From Bacilli bacterium (GTDB lineage: Bacteria > Bacillota_I > Bacilli_A > RFN20 > CAG-826): a DNA stretch of 11,806 nt. The position numbers were made by a program, and so were the translations under genes. Where the stretch lies: assembly GCA_016298185.1 (NCBI GenBank), contig JAEDDA010000032.1:1-11806 (forward strand), read 5' to 3'. Below are positions 5,024 to 11,806 of this stretch, one piece after another. The notes below the pieces were generated by a model. It ran no database searches, was not told where the DNA came from, and saw only the letters and a program-made list of their open reading frames with translations. The first letter of the stretch is position 1; every line of letters begins with the position of its first letter.

Positions 5024-7327
5024 ATGACTAAATTAATGTCAATCATCGTTGGTGGTGCTTTAGGTTTAACTTTAGCCGCATCTGTTGGCGTCGGTGTTGC
5101 GGTAGGTAGCAATACTGAATTTAAGGAAGCTAGAGCTGCCACCTCATTATCCACACTTAATTTCACAGAAAAATGTAATGGATCCGGAACTGCTGATGAT
5201 GGCGCAACTTGGACAGTTACATCTGATGCTGCTGAATCCACCTTTGAAGAAACAAAAGGCATTCACTATGGAACTAATAATGCTAAGGTCAGTTACCTTA
5301 GATTAAATACAACAAGTTTCACTACTCAAATTACTAAAATAGTAGTTAACGCTTCTTCAGCAAAAGAAGGTGCCAAACTTAACGTTACAGTTAACAACTC
5401 TAACTTCGGAACACAACAATCATTAAGAACATCTGATGCTGCATATACATTTACAGGAAGCGCAACTGGTAATATTCAAGTTAGCATTTCCCAAAAATCC
5501 GCAAAAAAGGCTTTATATTGCAAATCAATCGCAGTTACATATGCCGTTCCAGAAGTTTCTTCCATCACTGTTGGTGGTGCGATGACAAAAACCGTTTATT
5601 ACGAAGGTGATAACTGGGATTCAACAGGCTTAACTGTTACCGCGAACTTCACAGATAACACTTCTAGAGATGTTACAAGTTCCGCTTCTTGGTCATTCAA
5701 TCCAGCAAGCGCAAACTCAACAAATATCAAAAGTGTTGTAGCTACAGCAACATATGATGGCAAAACCGCGCAAAGTTCTGAACAATTTGTTACTGTTAAT
5801 GAAATTGTTACAAGAACATATAACTTAGTTAATTCACAAAGTGACTTAGTTGTTGGTGCCAAATATTTGATTGCATCAGCAGTCGATAATGGTAATGCGA
5901 TGTTTATGTCTGAACAAGGTAGCAATAATAGAAGCGTAGTCTCAGCACCTGTCGCAAGCAATATTGCCACAATCACAACTCAACAAGTTGCTGAAATCAC
6001 ATTAGGCGGAACAGCTAATGCATATACATTATTAACAGACGATGGTTATTTATATGCCGCTGGCGCAGATACCAATAACTATTTACGCTCAAGATCAAAC
6101 AATTCTGATGATAATGGTGTTTGGACAATCGCTATTAATAGTGGTGTTGCAACCATTAATGCTAATGGTGTTAGCACAAGAAATATCATGAGATATAACT
6201 CAACAAACGAACTAATTAGTTGTTATGCTTCAGGCCAACAAGATTTATATCTATACAGATCTGAAAGTGCATATGCAACTTCAATCGCAGTTAATGGTGC
6301 TATGTCTTTAACAACATACACAACCGCAAGTCAATGGGATCCTTCAGGATTAACCGTTACAGCGACAATGAGCGATTCAAGCACTGAAGATATTACTGAT
6401 AAAGTAACATGGTCATTTGATCCAGCAACTCCAGCAGAAGGTGTTACTTCTGTAGTTGCTACTGCAACATACGTTGAATTATCCGCTAATAGTGCAGCAC
6501 AAAGTGTCACTGTTGTTGCTGTTACATCTCCATATGTCAATGACGTTCCATACAAAATGTACATTCCTTACAACAATTCAAAATATTATTTTGCTGGAGA
6601 AATGACAGGCTATTATGGCAAAACAACACAAGATGTTAGTAAAGCTGTCGATGTTTATTTCGAAGCCAATGGTTCTGGACAAAACATCTATTTCATGGCT
6701 GACGAAATCAAAAATTATTTCGTTGTCCAATTGAATGAAACACACATAAACTTTGTTTATAGTGATGCTATTCCAACCATTCCTTGGCAATATAATGGCA
6801 AATTATTGACCTATACAATCGATGAAACACCATACACATATAGCAGCTATGCTAAAACTGGTCATTTCTTTGACACATTCTCTGCGGCACCAACAAGTTA
6901 TGACAACTTTAAAGTCCAATTCGATTTATCGACTGGTAATAATGCGGAATCATTCGCTTCATTATTCCTCTCAGAAATCCTTTGTGATTCAACAGGTGCA
7001 TCCGCTCCTACATACAGAAATGTTTCTAGTTGGAACGACTTATTCGCCGTTTATTCTCAACTTGACGACACCGAAAAATTAGCACTTAAAAATGCAGCCG
7101 CTAATGAAAGTGGAACAACAGTTGAACAAGCTATGGCGAGATATGACTATATCGTTGCTAAATATGCCTATACCAACTTCATTAATCGTTCTATCAGTAA
7201 ATCTGCTAATAGAATGATAGGTATTATTGATAACAATTCCGTGGTTATGATTACTGTCGTTATGGGATTATTAGCCACAACAGGTTTCGCAGCATTCTAT
7301 ATGCTTAGAAAGAAAAAATTAGATTAA
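5024..7327 (+). CDS. Ig-repeat surface protein with signal peptide and C-terminal membrane anchor
   Basis: No exact family recognised; this is a 767-aa secreted, membrane-tethered protein. Residues 1 to about 39 form a signal peptide ending ARA|AT. Residues 40-175 form a beta-rich domain of the type common in gut Bacillota surface proteins (TKIVVNASSAKEG ... ALYCKSIAVTY). Two Ig-like domains resembling Big_3 follow at about 178-260 and 418-500. They are clear copies of each other (SITVGGAM/SIAVNGAM, then STGLTVTA/PSGLTVTA, WSFNPA/WSFDPA, VVATATY in both). A different beta-rich module lies between them at 263-416. Residues 503-730 are unassigned, and the tail has a membrane segment (740-761) followed by RKKKLD. 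No LPXTG motif is present. AAGGAGG 7 nt upstream fixes the start, and a terminator follows. A glycan-binding or adhesion role is inference. Confidence 0.75.
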   Translation: MTKLMSIIVGGALGLTLAASVGVGVAVGSNTEFKEARAATSLSTLNFTEKCNGSGTADDGATWTVTSDAAESTFEETKGIHYGTNNAKVSYLRLNTTSFTTQITKIVVNASSAKEGAKLNVTVNNSNFGTQQSLRTSDAAYTFTGSATGNIQVSISQKSAKKALYCKSIAVTYAVPEVSSITVGGAMTKTVYYEGDNWDSTGLTVTANFTDNTSRDVTSSASWSFNPASANSTNIKSVVATATYDGKTAQSSEQFVTVNEIVTRTYNLVNSQSDLVVGAKYLIASAVDNGNAMFMSEQGSNNRSVVSAPVASNIATITTQQVAEITLGGTANAYTLLTDDGYLYAAGADTNNYLRSRSNNSDDNGVWTIAINSGVATINANGVSTRNIMRYNSTNELISCYASGQQDLYLYRSESAYATSIAVNGAMSLTTYTTASQWDPSGLTVTATMSDSSTEDITDKVTWSFDPATPAEGVTSVVATATYVELSANSAAQSVTVVAVTSPYVNDVPYKMYIPYNNSKYYFAGEMTGYYGKTTQDVSKAVDVYFEANGSGQNIYFMADEIKNYFVVQLNETHINFVYSDAIPTIPWQYNGKLLTYTIDETPYTYSSYAKTGHFFDTFSAAPTSYDNFKVQFDLSTGNNAESFASLFLSEILCDSTGASAPTYRNVSSWNDLFAVYSQLDDTEKLALKNAAANESGTTVEQAMARYDYIVAKYAYTNFINRSISKSANRMIGIIDNNSVVMITVVMGLLATTGFAAFYMLRKKKLD

Positions 7328-7332
7328 TTCCA

Positions 7333-7352
7333 GATTCTTGGTATCAAGAGTC
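7333..7352 (+). other. Small hairpin after the 767-aa gene
   Basis: GATTCTTG (7333-7340) pairs with CAAGAGTC (7345-7352) over 8 bp with one G-T pair and a GTAT tetraloop, directly after the stop codon. There is no T-run; it probably protects the 3' end together with the terminator downstream. Confidence 0.4.
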
Positions 7353-7369
7353 GTTTAGTAAAAGGGGGT

Positions 7370-7411
7370 AAGGCGCTCATACGTCATCGTGTGGGCGCTT
7401 TATCTTTTTTT
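7370..7411 (+). terminator. Strong intrinsic terminator after the 767-aa gene
   Basis: A continuous 14-bp stem (7370-7383 with 7388-7401, three G-T pairs) with a TCAT tetraloop is followed by seven T residues (7405-7411). It isolates the surface-protein gene from the GH30 gene. Confidence 0.85.
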
Positions 7412-7432
7412 ACGGAATAAATATCAGTTTTT

Positions 7433-7461
7433 TTGAAAATGTCGCTTAAAACGCTTAAAAT
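7433..7461 (+). promoter_or_regulatory. Promoter of the GH30 gene, predicted +1 at or near the start codon
   Basis: TTGAAA (7433-7438), exactly 17 bp, then TAAAAT (7456-7461). The predicted transcription start, about 7 nt after the -10, falls at 7467-7469, on the ATG at 7468. This implies a leaderless or nearly leaderless mRNA. Confidence 0.55.
7443..7460 (+). promoter_or_regulatory. Tandem 9-bp repeat containing a LacI/cre-like operator
   Basis: CGCTTAAAA occurs twice head to tail (7443-7451, 7452-7460) in the promoter spacer and over the -10. Across the junction, TTAAAACGCTTAAA (7446-7459) matches the cre-type pattern TGWAANCGNTNWCA at 12 of 14 positions and has the central CG of LacI-family operators. 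Its position would give repression. The likely binder is the LacI-type protein at 10742, or CcpA if the organism has one. Confidence 0.45.
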
Positions 7462-7467
7462 ATGCGT

Positions 7468-8784
7468 ATGAAAAAAATAATATACACCAACGAAAAACAC
7501 ATCATGGAGGAATATATTCCACCAAAAAAAGAAAAACCAATTGATGTGAACATAGTGGTTAATCCAAATATCAAATATCAAAAACACCTAGGTTTTGGTG
7601 GTGCTTTAACTGATGCGGCATGTATCTCTTTTAACTATCTTCCTGAGGTTATCAAAGAGATTTATTTAAAAGCTTATTTTTCAGAAGAAGGCCTTAACTA
7701 CAATCTTTTGAGATATCCTTTAGGGTCGTGTGATTTCTCTGATCACTCATATCATTATTTGAACGATGATAATTTAGATAGCCTTAGTATTGAATGCGAT
7801 AAAGATAGAATCGCAATGTATAAACGCATCGCAGATATTCAAAAAGACTTAACTGTTTTCGCGGTGCCTTGGACACCTCCTTCATTTATGAAAGACAACA
7901 ATGAGATGTGTCATGGTGGTAAATTAAAACCTGAATATTATGACATATATTCCAAGATGCTTCTTAAATCAGTGGACCTACTTAGAAAAGAAGGTTTGAA
8001 TATCAAAGTTTTAAATACCCAAAATGAACCATTGGCGAAACAAGTATGGGAATCTTGTATTTATACTGGATCAGAAGAATCAGATTTCGTTAGTCATTAT
8101 TTGATGAAAAACCAATCATTTTATAATTTAAATGACCTTTCTTATGGCATTTGGGACCATAACAGAGACGTTTTAATAAAACGTATACAAGAAACCTTCT
8201 CTGGCGATTTGAAACCGGAAAACGTCTCTTTTATATGTTTCCATTGGTACTCCAATCAAGATTTTGAACAACTAGATGAAATTCATAAGCTATATCCAAA
8301 CTTACATTTAGTAATGACTGAAGGATGTGTTGAACTTCTTTTAAACACGAATAAAGAAAAATCTATTGGCAATTTTTCTCACGCTGAAAGATACGCTCAT
8401 CAGATGATTAATGACTTCAACCATTATTGTGAAGGTTACATTGATTGGAACTTATCACTAGATAGTCAAGGTGGTCCAAACCACGTTGGCAACTTCTGTG
8501 AAGCACCAGTTATGATTAGTAAAGATGGAGATATGAAACTCATGTATTCATTTCACGCGATTGCTCATTTCTCTAGATATATTGTTCCAGGCGCATATCG
8601 TATCCAGAGTAGTAGTGATAACCCTGATATCGAATTAGTGTCCTATGAGAACAGAGATAAATCCTTAGTGAGTGTTATTTTGAATAGAAGTGAAACCACT
8701 CATACAATTAATGATCCATATGAAGAAGGACTCTCTTTAGAGCTTTCTCCACATACGATATGCACAGTTATATACAAAAAATAG
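7468..8784 (+). CDS. Glycoside hydrolase family 30 (glucosylceramidase-like beta-glycosidase)
   Basis: A retaining beta-glycosidase with an (alpha/beta)8 barrel. Numbering from 7468: LGFGGALTDAA (41-51), LLRYPLGSCDFS (80-91), VPWTPPSFMK (133-142), TQNEP with acid/base E187, WESCIYT, ICFHWYS, and VMTEGC with nucleophile E285. The C-terminal part (about 360-438) fits the beta side-domain of GH30. No signal peptide is visible, so it probably acts in the cytoplasm on imported oligosaccharides; substrate cannot be read from the sequence. The start is uncertain. ATGs at 7462, 7468 and 7504 are in frame and none has a Shine-Dalgarno; 7468 is chosen because it coincides with the predicted +1. Its length of 438 aa is ordinary for bacterial GH30. 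No clear terminator follows, so some read-through into the next gene is possible. Confidence 0.85.
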   Translation: MKKIIYTNEKHIMEEYIPPKKEKPIDVNIVVNPNIKYQKHLGFGGALTDAACISFNYLPEVIKEIYLKAYFSEEGLNYNLLRYPLGSCDFSDHSYHYLNDDNLDSLSIECDKDRIAMYKRIADIQKDLTVFAVPWTPPSFMKDNNEMCHGGKLKPEYYDIYSKMLLKSVDLLRKEGLNIKVLNTQNEPLAKQVWESCIYTGSEESDFVSHYLMKNQSFYNLNDLSYGIWDHNRDVLIKRIQETFSGDLKPENVSFICFHWYSNQDFEQLDEIHKLYPNLHLVMTEGCVELLLNTNKEKSIGNFSHAERYAHQMINDFNHYCEGYIDWNLSLDSQGGPNHVGNFCEAPVMISKDGDMKLMYSFHAIAHFSRYIVPGAYRIQSSSDNPDIELVSYENRDKSLVSVILNRSETTHTINDPYEEGLSLELSPHTICTVIYKK

Positions 8785-8801
8785 AAACTTTTAATTAGTG
8801 T

Positions 8802-8830
8802 TTGCTAAACCTGATTTTCCTTTATAAAAT
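8802..8830 (+). promoter_or_regulatory. Promoter of the 588-aa secreted protein
   Basis: TTGCTA (8802-8807), a 17-bp spacer, then TAAAAT (8825-8830). Predicted +1 near 8837, just before an operator-like dyad, with a leader of about 72 nt. Confidence 0.45.
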
Positions 8831-8837
8831 AGAATTA

Positions 8838-8851
8838 AGAAAACGATTTCC
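8838..8851 (+). promoter_or_regulatory. LacI/cre-like operator at +1 of the 588-aa gene
   Basis: AGAAAACGATTTCC matches TGWAANCGNTNWCA at 12 of 14 positions, with arms GAAA/TTTC around a central CG. It shares the core AAAACGNTT with the site at 7446-7459. Lying at or just after the predicted +1, it is placed for repression. Expected binder: the LacI-family protein encoded at 10742. Confidence 0.5.
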
Positions 8852-8895
8852 TATACTCGAAAGTAGGTAGGATTTTTACACGATTATTTTTCGTG
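8850..8895 (+). other. Leader hairpins before the 588-aa gene
   Basis: Hairpin 1: CCTA-TACT (8850-8857) with AGTA and TAGG (8862-8871), tetraloop CGAA, GG bulge. Hairpin 2: CACG (8879-8882) with CGTG (8892-8895), whose last base is the first G of the Shine-Dalgarno GGAGG (8895-8899). The stems are short; a role in translation control is possible but unproven. Confidence 0.3.
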
Positions 8896-8908
8896 GAGGT
8901 TCAATTTT

Positions 8909-10675
8909 ATGAAAAGAAAATCATTTATTGCTTTGATGTCTAGCCTCTTTAGTTTTGGCGCGATTGCATTATCAGGTGCATTAATCCTTAACAGCAGAGG
9001 CGTCTTTAAATCATTTTTAGCAAATGCTGTTCCAGACCAAGGCAGTTACACAATTACCGCAGCTGACTTCACTGCTAATGGTAGTGGTTCTTTAATCGCT
9101 GGTGGTGAAAACTGGAACTACGAAGGTGCAACCATTTCTGGTAATACAGTCACAATTAGTGGAATTTTATATTCCAGCTCATTCTCCGGTAGCGATGCTG
9201 TTTCTGGCAGACGTGGTGATGGTTATACAAGAATGGTCATTAACGGTTTAGATAAATCTTCCGCTGTCGGTTTGGTTTTATACGAAAAGTCCGTTACACA
9301 AGCAGTTAAACACACGATCACAGATATTACTTCTGATATGGATTTAACAGTTGGTGGAACAATTGATGGCAAAGATAGAAGAGGCCTCCAATTCGCACAA
9401 GGCGCAGGTAGTTCATTCTCCTTCACATCAATTACAGTTTACTATGCATGTACATCAGTGACACCAGAAGTTCATATTAATGAAACAACATTCACTGTCG
9501 GTGTTGGCGAAACAGGTCAATTATCAACAAGTATCGCAGACGTCTATCCAAGTGATACCGTTTCATATGCGTGGTCTTCTAGTAATGAAGATGTCGCAAC
9601 TGTCGACGCAAGTGGTGTTATTACAGGTGTTGCCGCAGGTAATTCCACAATCACAGTCACAATGACAGTTAATGGTCATGACTACTCCGATTCATTAGAA
9701 ATCACAGTTAATGCCGCTGCTGCAACAGTCGTGGAAATGGCTACTCTTAATACAAGTAGAATTCAAGGCGCTGGTCTCTTCTGTGTGTTCAATCCATCAT
9801 CTGCAAGCGTTACTGCTGCTCAATTAAATGGATTCACAAGAAATACAACACTTGAATTTGCTAATCCAGATACTGCAAACGCAATTAATTTTGTTAATTA
9901 TCAAGATACATTTGATGATTCCTATACGGCCTACATCGTTATGAATTCCACTGTTGGTTTAAATGACGCATTTACAGTTACTTCTGATTTTAGAGATGGT
10001 GCCAATAACACAATCTACAGAGCTGTTTGGCACTTTGATAATGGTACTTTAGACACACCAATTCATTTAACCGCTGCCGGCTTCTCAGTTAATGAAGGCG
10101 AAAATTTAGAAATTACAGCTTCCAAGGCATCTTGGATAGATGGAACACCTTCATTCTCATTTGAATCTTTAGACACTAATGTCTTTACAGTTACAAATGT
10201 TGACAATGTCGCAACAATTACAGGCGTTGCTGAAGGCAGTGCAACATTAAGAACTGTTATGACTATTGGAGAAGAAACATATACACTTGAAAAGACTATC
10301 GCCGTTACCCAAGCTGGCGTCGAACACTTGATCACATGGCGTACAGATGGTGAAGGCAACCAAAGAAACTGGTGGCAAGGAGCTGGTATCTGGACATGGG
10401 TTAATTATGGTGAATTAGGCTATGATGGATTTGCTGCCTTTGCCGCACAAAAAGACAACATGACCGCCACATATGAATCCGAACCAGCTACAACCATTAG
10501 AGTGGAAGTTATTTCCGATGACCTCGCATCCTTAAAGGTTTGTAGAGTATACTTAGTTGCGGGTGCTGCTTATAACACTGGTAAATTAACAATGACAATT
10601 CCAGACGTTAATGGTGTTACCTACACAGGTTCTATCACATTCGTCGATGGCGAAGCAACTGCATATAACGCCTAA
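8909..10675 (+). CDS. Secreted protein with two Big_2-like Ig domains, no anchor
   Basis: This 588-aa exported protein is of unknown specific function. Residues 1 to about 40 form a signal peptide (basic MKRK start, long hydrophobic stretch, cleavage likely after LANA). Residues 44-183 form a beta-rich domain comparable in place and style to the N-terminal domain of the 767-aa protein. Residues 185-269 are a Big_2-like Ig domain with the typical SSNEDVATVDASGVITGVAAG. Residues 270-383 are unassigned. Residues 384-470 are a second, more divergent Ig domain (FTVTNVDNVATITGVAEG). The last 118 residues are rich in Trp (NWWQGAGIWTW), as in carbohydrate-binding modules. No C-terminal membrane segment, LPXTG or repeat wall-binding motif is seen, so it is probably released or held non-covalently. 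GGAGG 9 nt before the ATG supports the start. Its operator suggests control together with GH30. Confidence 0.7.
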   Translation: MKRKSFIALMSSLFSFGAIALSGALILNSRGVFKSFLANAVPDQGSYTITAADFTANGSGSLIAGGENWNYEGATISGNTVTISGILYSSSFSGSDAVSGRRGDGYTRMVINGLDKSSAVGLVLYEKSVTQAVKHTITDITSDMDLTVGGTIDGKDRRGLQFAQGAGSSFSFTSITVYYACTSVTPEVHINETTFTVGVGETGQLSTSIADVYPSDTVSYAWSSSNEDVATVDASGVITGVAAGNSTITVTMTVNGHDYSDSLEITVNAAAATVVEMATLNTSRIQGAGLFCVFNPSSASVTAAQLNGFTRNTTLEFANPDTANAINFVNYQDTFDDSYTAYIVMNSTVGLNDAFTVTSDFRDGANNTIYRAVWHFDNGTLDTPIHLTAAGFSVNEGENLEITASKASWIDGTPSFSFESLDTNVFTVTNVDNVATITGVAEGSATLRTVMTIGEETYTLEKTIAVTQAGVEHLITWRTDGEGNQRNWWQGAGIWTWVNYGELGYDGFAAFAAQKDNMTATYESEPATTIRVEVISDDLASLKVCRVYLVAGAAYNTGKLTMTIPDVNGVTYTGSITFVDGEATAYNA

Positions 10676-10678
10676 GTT

Positions 10679-10687
10679 TGTTATAAT
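10679..10687 (+). promoter_or_regulatory. Extended -10 promoter, candidate for lacI
   Basis: TGTTATAAT is a perfect extended -10 (TGnTATAAT) directly after the stop of the 588-aa gene; no good -35 is visible. Predicted +1 is near 10694, the first base of the terminator stem, so the same hairpin would open the lacI leader. Confidence 0.4.
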
Positions 10688-10693
10688 CTATTC

Positions 10694-10722
10694 ACACGGG
10701 GGCTAACTTGCTCCCGTGTTTT
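10694..10722 (+). terminator. Intrinsic terminator between the 588-aa gene and lacI
   Basis: A 10-bp GC-rich stem (10694-10703 with 10710-10719, one G-T pair) with loop TAACTT is followed by TTTT (10719-10722). It ends the secreted-protein transcript. Confidence 0.8.
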
Positions 10723-10741
10723 ATAAAAGAAAGAAATCTAT

Positions 10742-11746
10742 ATGATCACAATTAAAGAAATAGCGAAAAGATGTGGAGTTTCACCTTCTACAGTCTCTAA
10801 AGTAATCAAAGATTACCCAACTATTCCAGAAGAGACTAAAAAGAAAGTGAGACAAGTTATTGAAGAGACAGGATATGTCCCTAATTTTGCTGCATCTAGC
10901 TTATCTAGTGGTGATTATAGAAACATTGGTATTTTAGGTTTCTTAAACGATAAGGAATCCCCATTATCAAATCACTTATTCATGAGCATTCTTGCTAATT
11001 TCCAAAAAGAAATTACTAAACACGGTTATGACTTAGTGTTTATTGATACGCAAAATAACAAAACACCAAAATCATTCCTTAGGGATTGTGAAAGAAAAAT
11101 GGTGGGTGGAGTTCTTCTCTTTGGTAATTTATATGATGCAAAGATGCAAGAAGTCATGAACAGTAGAATTCCTTGTATCGGTTTTGACTACGAAGGTGAA
11201 AATATTAACTCTGTCTACACTAAAGGTGGAAGAGCGTTATATCAATTAACTTCTTACATCATTGATTCTGGACATAAGAATATAATCTTCGTTACTGGTG
11301 ATATGAACTCTATGACTGAAAAGCGTATTAGAGGATTTACCAACGCAATGAAGGATCACGGATTAGAATTAAACGAACATTCAATTCTTCATATCTCTTA
11401 TGGCAATATCGCTCAAACAGAGGAAATCACTGAAAAGATAATCAAAGATTATCCTGAAACTACAGCGATCATTTATCCAGATGATGTATCCGCTTTAGTG
11501 GCGATTCATAAATTAAGAGAATTAGGTAAAAAAGTTCCTAAAGATATCTCTATTGCAGGATTTGATGGAGCCATCTTCACTAAGTATTTAACTCATCCAT
11601 TGACAACGATGAGACAAGACACAAATAAGATTGGTACAGCCTTAGCTAAAACATTAATCGAAACAATTAAAGATCCACAAGGTGGTCGAAGAATCGTGGA
11701 GTTTGATGCCGAGTTATTCAAAGGCAGAACAGTCGCAAAAATATAG
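10742..11746 (+). CDS. LacI/GalR-family transcriptional repressor
   Basis: A typical sugar-responsive regulator of 334 aa. Residues 2-24 form the LacI helix-turn-helix (TIKEIAKRCGVSPSTVSKVI), with the specificity residues of the recognition helix being P15-S16. The hinge region (about 47-57, NFAASSLSSG) keeps Leu54, the residue that inserts at the central CpG of LacI-family operators. From about 60 onward it is a periplasmic-binding-protein-like effector domain with NIGILGF, HLFMSILANFQ, GFDGAIFTKYLTHPLTTMRQD and a usual C-terminus. The ligand is probably a sugar released from or imported with the GH30 substrate (inference). Likely targets are the AAAACGNTT sites at 7446 and 8838. The Shine-Dalgarno is poor (AGAAAG, about 9 nt upstream), consistent with low expression. 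It begins 66 nt after the 588-aa gene, beyond a terminator. Confidence 0.9.
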   Translation: MITIKEIAKRCGVSPSTVSKVIKDYPTIPEETKKKVRQVIEETGYVPNFAASSLSSGDYRNIGILGFLNDKESPLSNHLFMSILANFQKEITKHGYDLVFIDTQNNKTPKSFLRDCERKMVGGVLLFGNLYDAKMQEVMNSRIPCIGFDYEGENINSVYTKGGRALYQLTSYIIDSGHKNIIFVTGDMNSMTEKRIRGFTNAMKDHGLELNEHSILHISYGNIAQTEEITEKIIKDYPETTAIIYPDDVSALVAIHKLRELGKKVPKDISIAGFDGAIFTKYLTHPLTTMRQDTNKIGTALAKTLIETIKDPQGGRRIVEFDAELFKGRTVAKI

Positions 11747-11754
11747 CAAAAGGG

Positions 11755-11780
11755 AAGGCGGGAATACCGCTTTTTGTTTT
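11755..11780 (+). terminator. Intrinsic terminator after lacI
   Basis: AAGGCGG (11755-11761) pairs with CCGCTTT (11767-11773, one G-T pair) around the loop GAATA, followed by a T-rich tract to 11780. The last 26 bases of the window are AT-rich with no assignable feature. Confidence 0.75.
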
Positions 11781-11806
11781 CTATAGAAAAAAAGTTTATA
11801 AATTAG

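Noticed and set aside
5020..6790. Several minus-strand open frames inside the 767-aa gene
   Set aside because: They are shadows of a Thr/Ser/Ala/Val-rich coding strand; no ribosome sites and no recognisable domains.
7240..7327. Sortase (LPXTG-type) anchor on the 767-aa protein
   Set aside because: The hydrophobic stretch and basic tail are present, but no LPXTG-like pentapeptide precedes them.
7384..7587. Minus-strand 67-aa frame over the terminator and GH30 start
   Set aside because: It runs through a clear terminator and promoter and is rich in Phe/Tyr/His from A-rich DNA read backward; no ribosome site.
1..11806. CRISPR array, tRNA/rRNA, insertion sequence, phage genes or replication origin
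   Set aside because: No regularly spaced repeats, cloverleaf or rRNA motifs, transposase or phage frames, or DnaA-box clusters were seen on either strand.

Overview
The window looks like a chromosomal stretch of a low-GC Gram-positive bacterium (Bacillota/Bacilli side), probably an uncultured gut lineage related to RF39, Acholeplasmatales or Erysipelotrichales. This lineage call is inference from AT-rich codon use, intrinsic terminators, Gram-positive signal peptides, Ig-repeat surface proteins with a C-terminal membrane tail, and a GH30/LacI neighbourhood. Trp is TGG throughout and TGA ends the RelE-like toxin, so the standard code (11) applies, not the Mycoplasma code. All recognised genes are on the + strand.

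Left part (1-4175): after the last codons and terminator of an upstream gene comes a three-enzyme set for UDP-N-acetyl-L-fucosamine, a capsule or surface-glycan precursor: capE (4,6-dehydratase/3,5-epimerase), capG (2-epimerase) and capF (reductase with a cupin domain). Two things are unusual. CapE carries an N-terminal XRE-type helix-turn-helix, and its promoter/start region contains a near-perfect 10-bp dyad. A complete Phd/YefM-RelE/ParE toxin-antitoxin pair sits between capG and capF, with the toxin stop overlapping the capF start (ATGA). The set ends at an intrinsic terminator at 4149-4173.

Middle (4174-5023): about 850 bases without an intact recognised gene. It holds AT-rich DNA, an alternating purine/pyrimidine tract with dyads, a protein-like but stop-interrupted region (about 4461-4783, readable on either strand), and the promoter and hairpin-rich leader of the next gene.

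Right part (5024-11806): a 767-aa surface protein (signal peptide, two copies of an Ig-like domain, C-terminal membrane anchor), a GH30 glycosidase without a signal peptide and possibly translated from a leaderless mRNA, a 588-aa secreted protein with two Big_2-like Ig domains and no anchor, and a LacI-family repressor. Operator-like sites with a shared AAAACGNTT core lie at the promoters of the GH30 gene and the 588-aa protein, which suggests a small LacI-controlled glycan-use cluster. Strong terminators follow the 767-aa gene, the 588-aa gene and lacI.

All family calls come from reading motifs; no database search was run.
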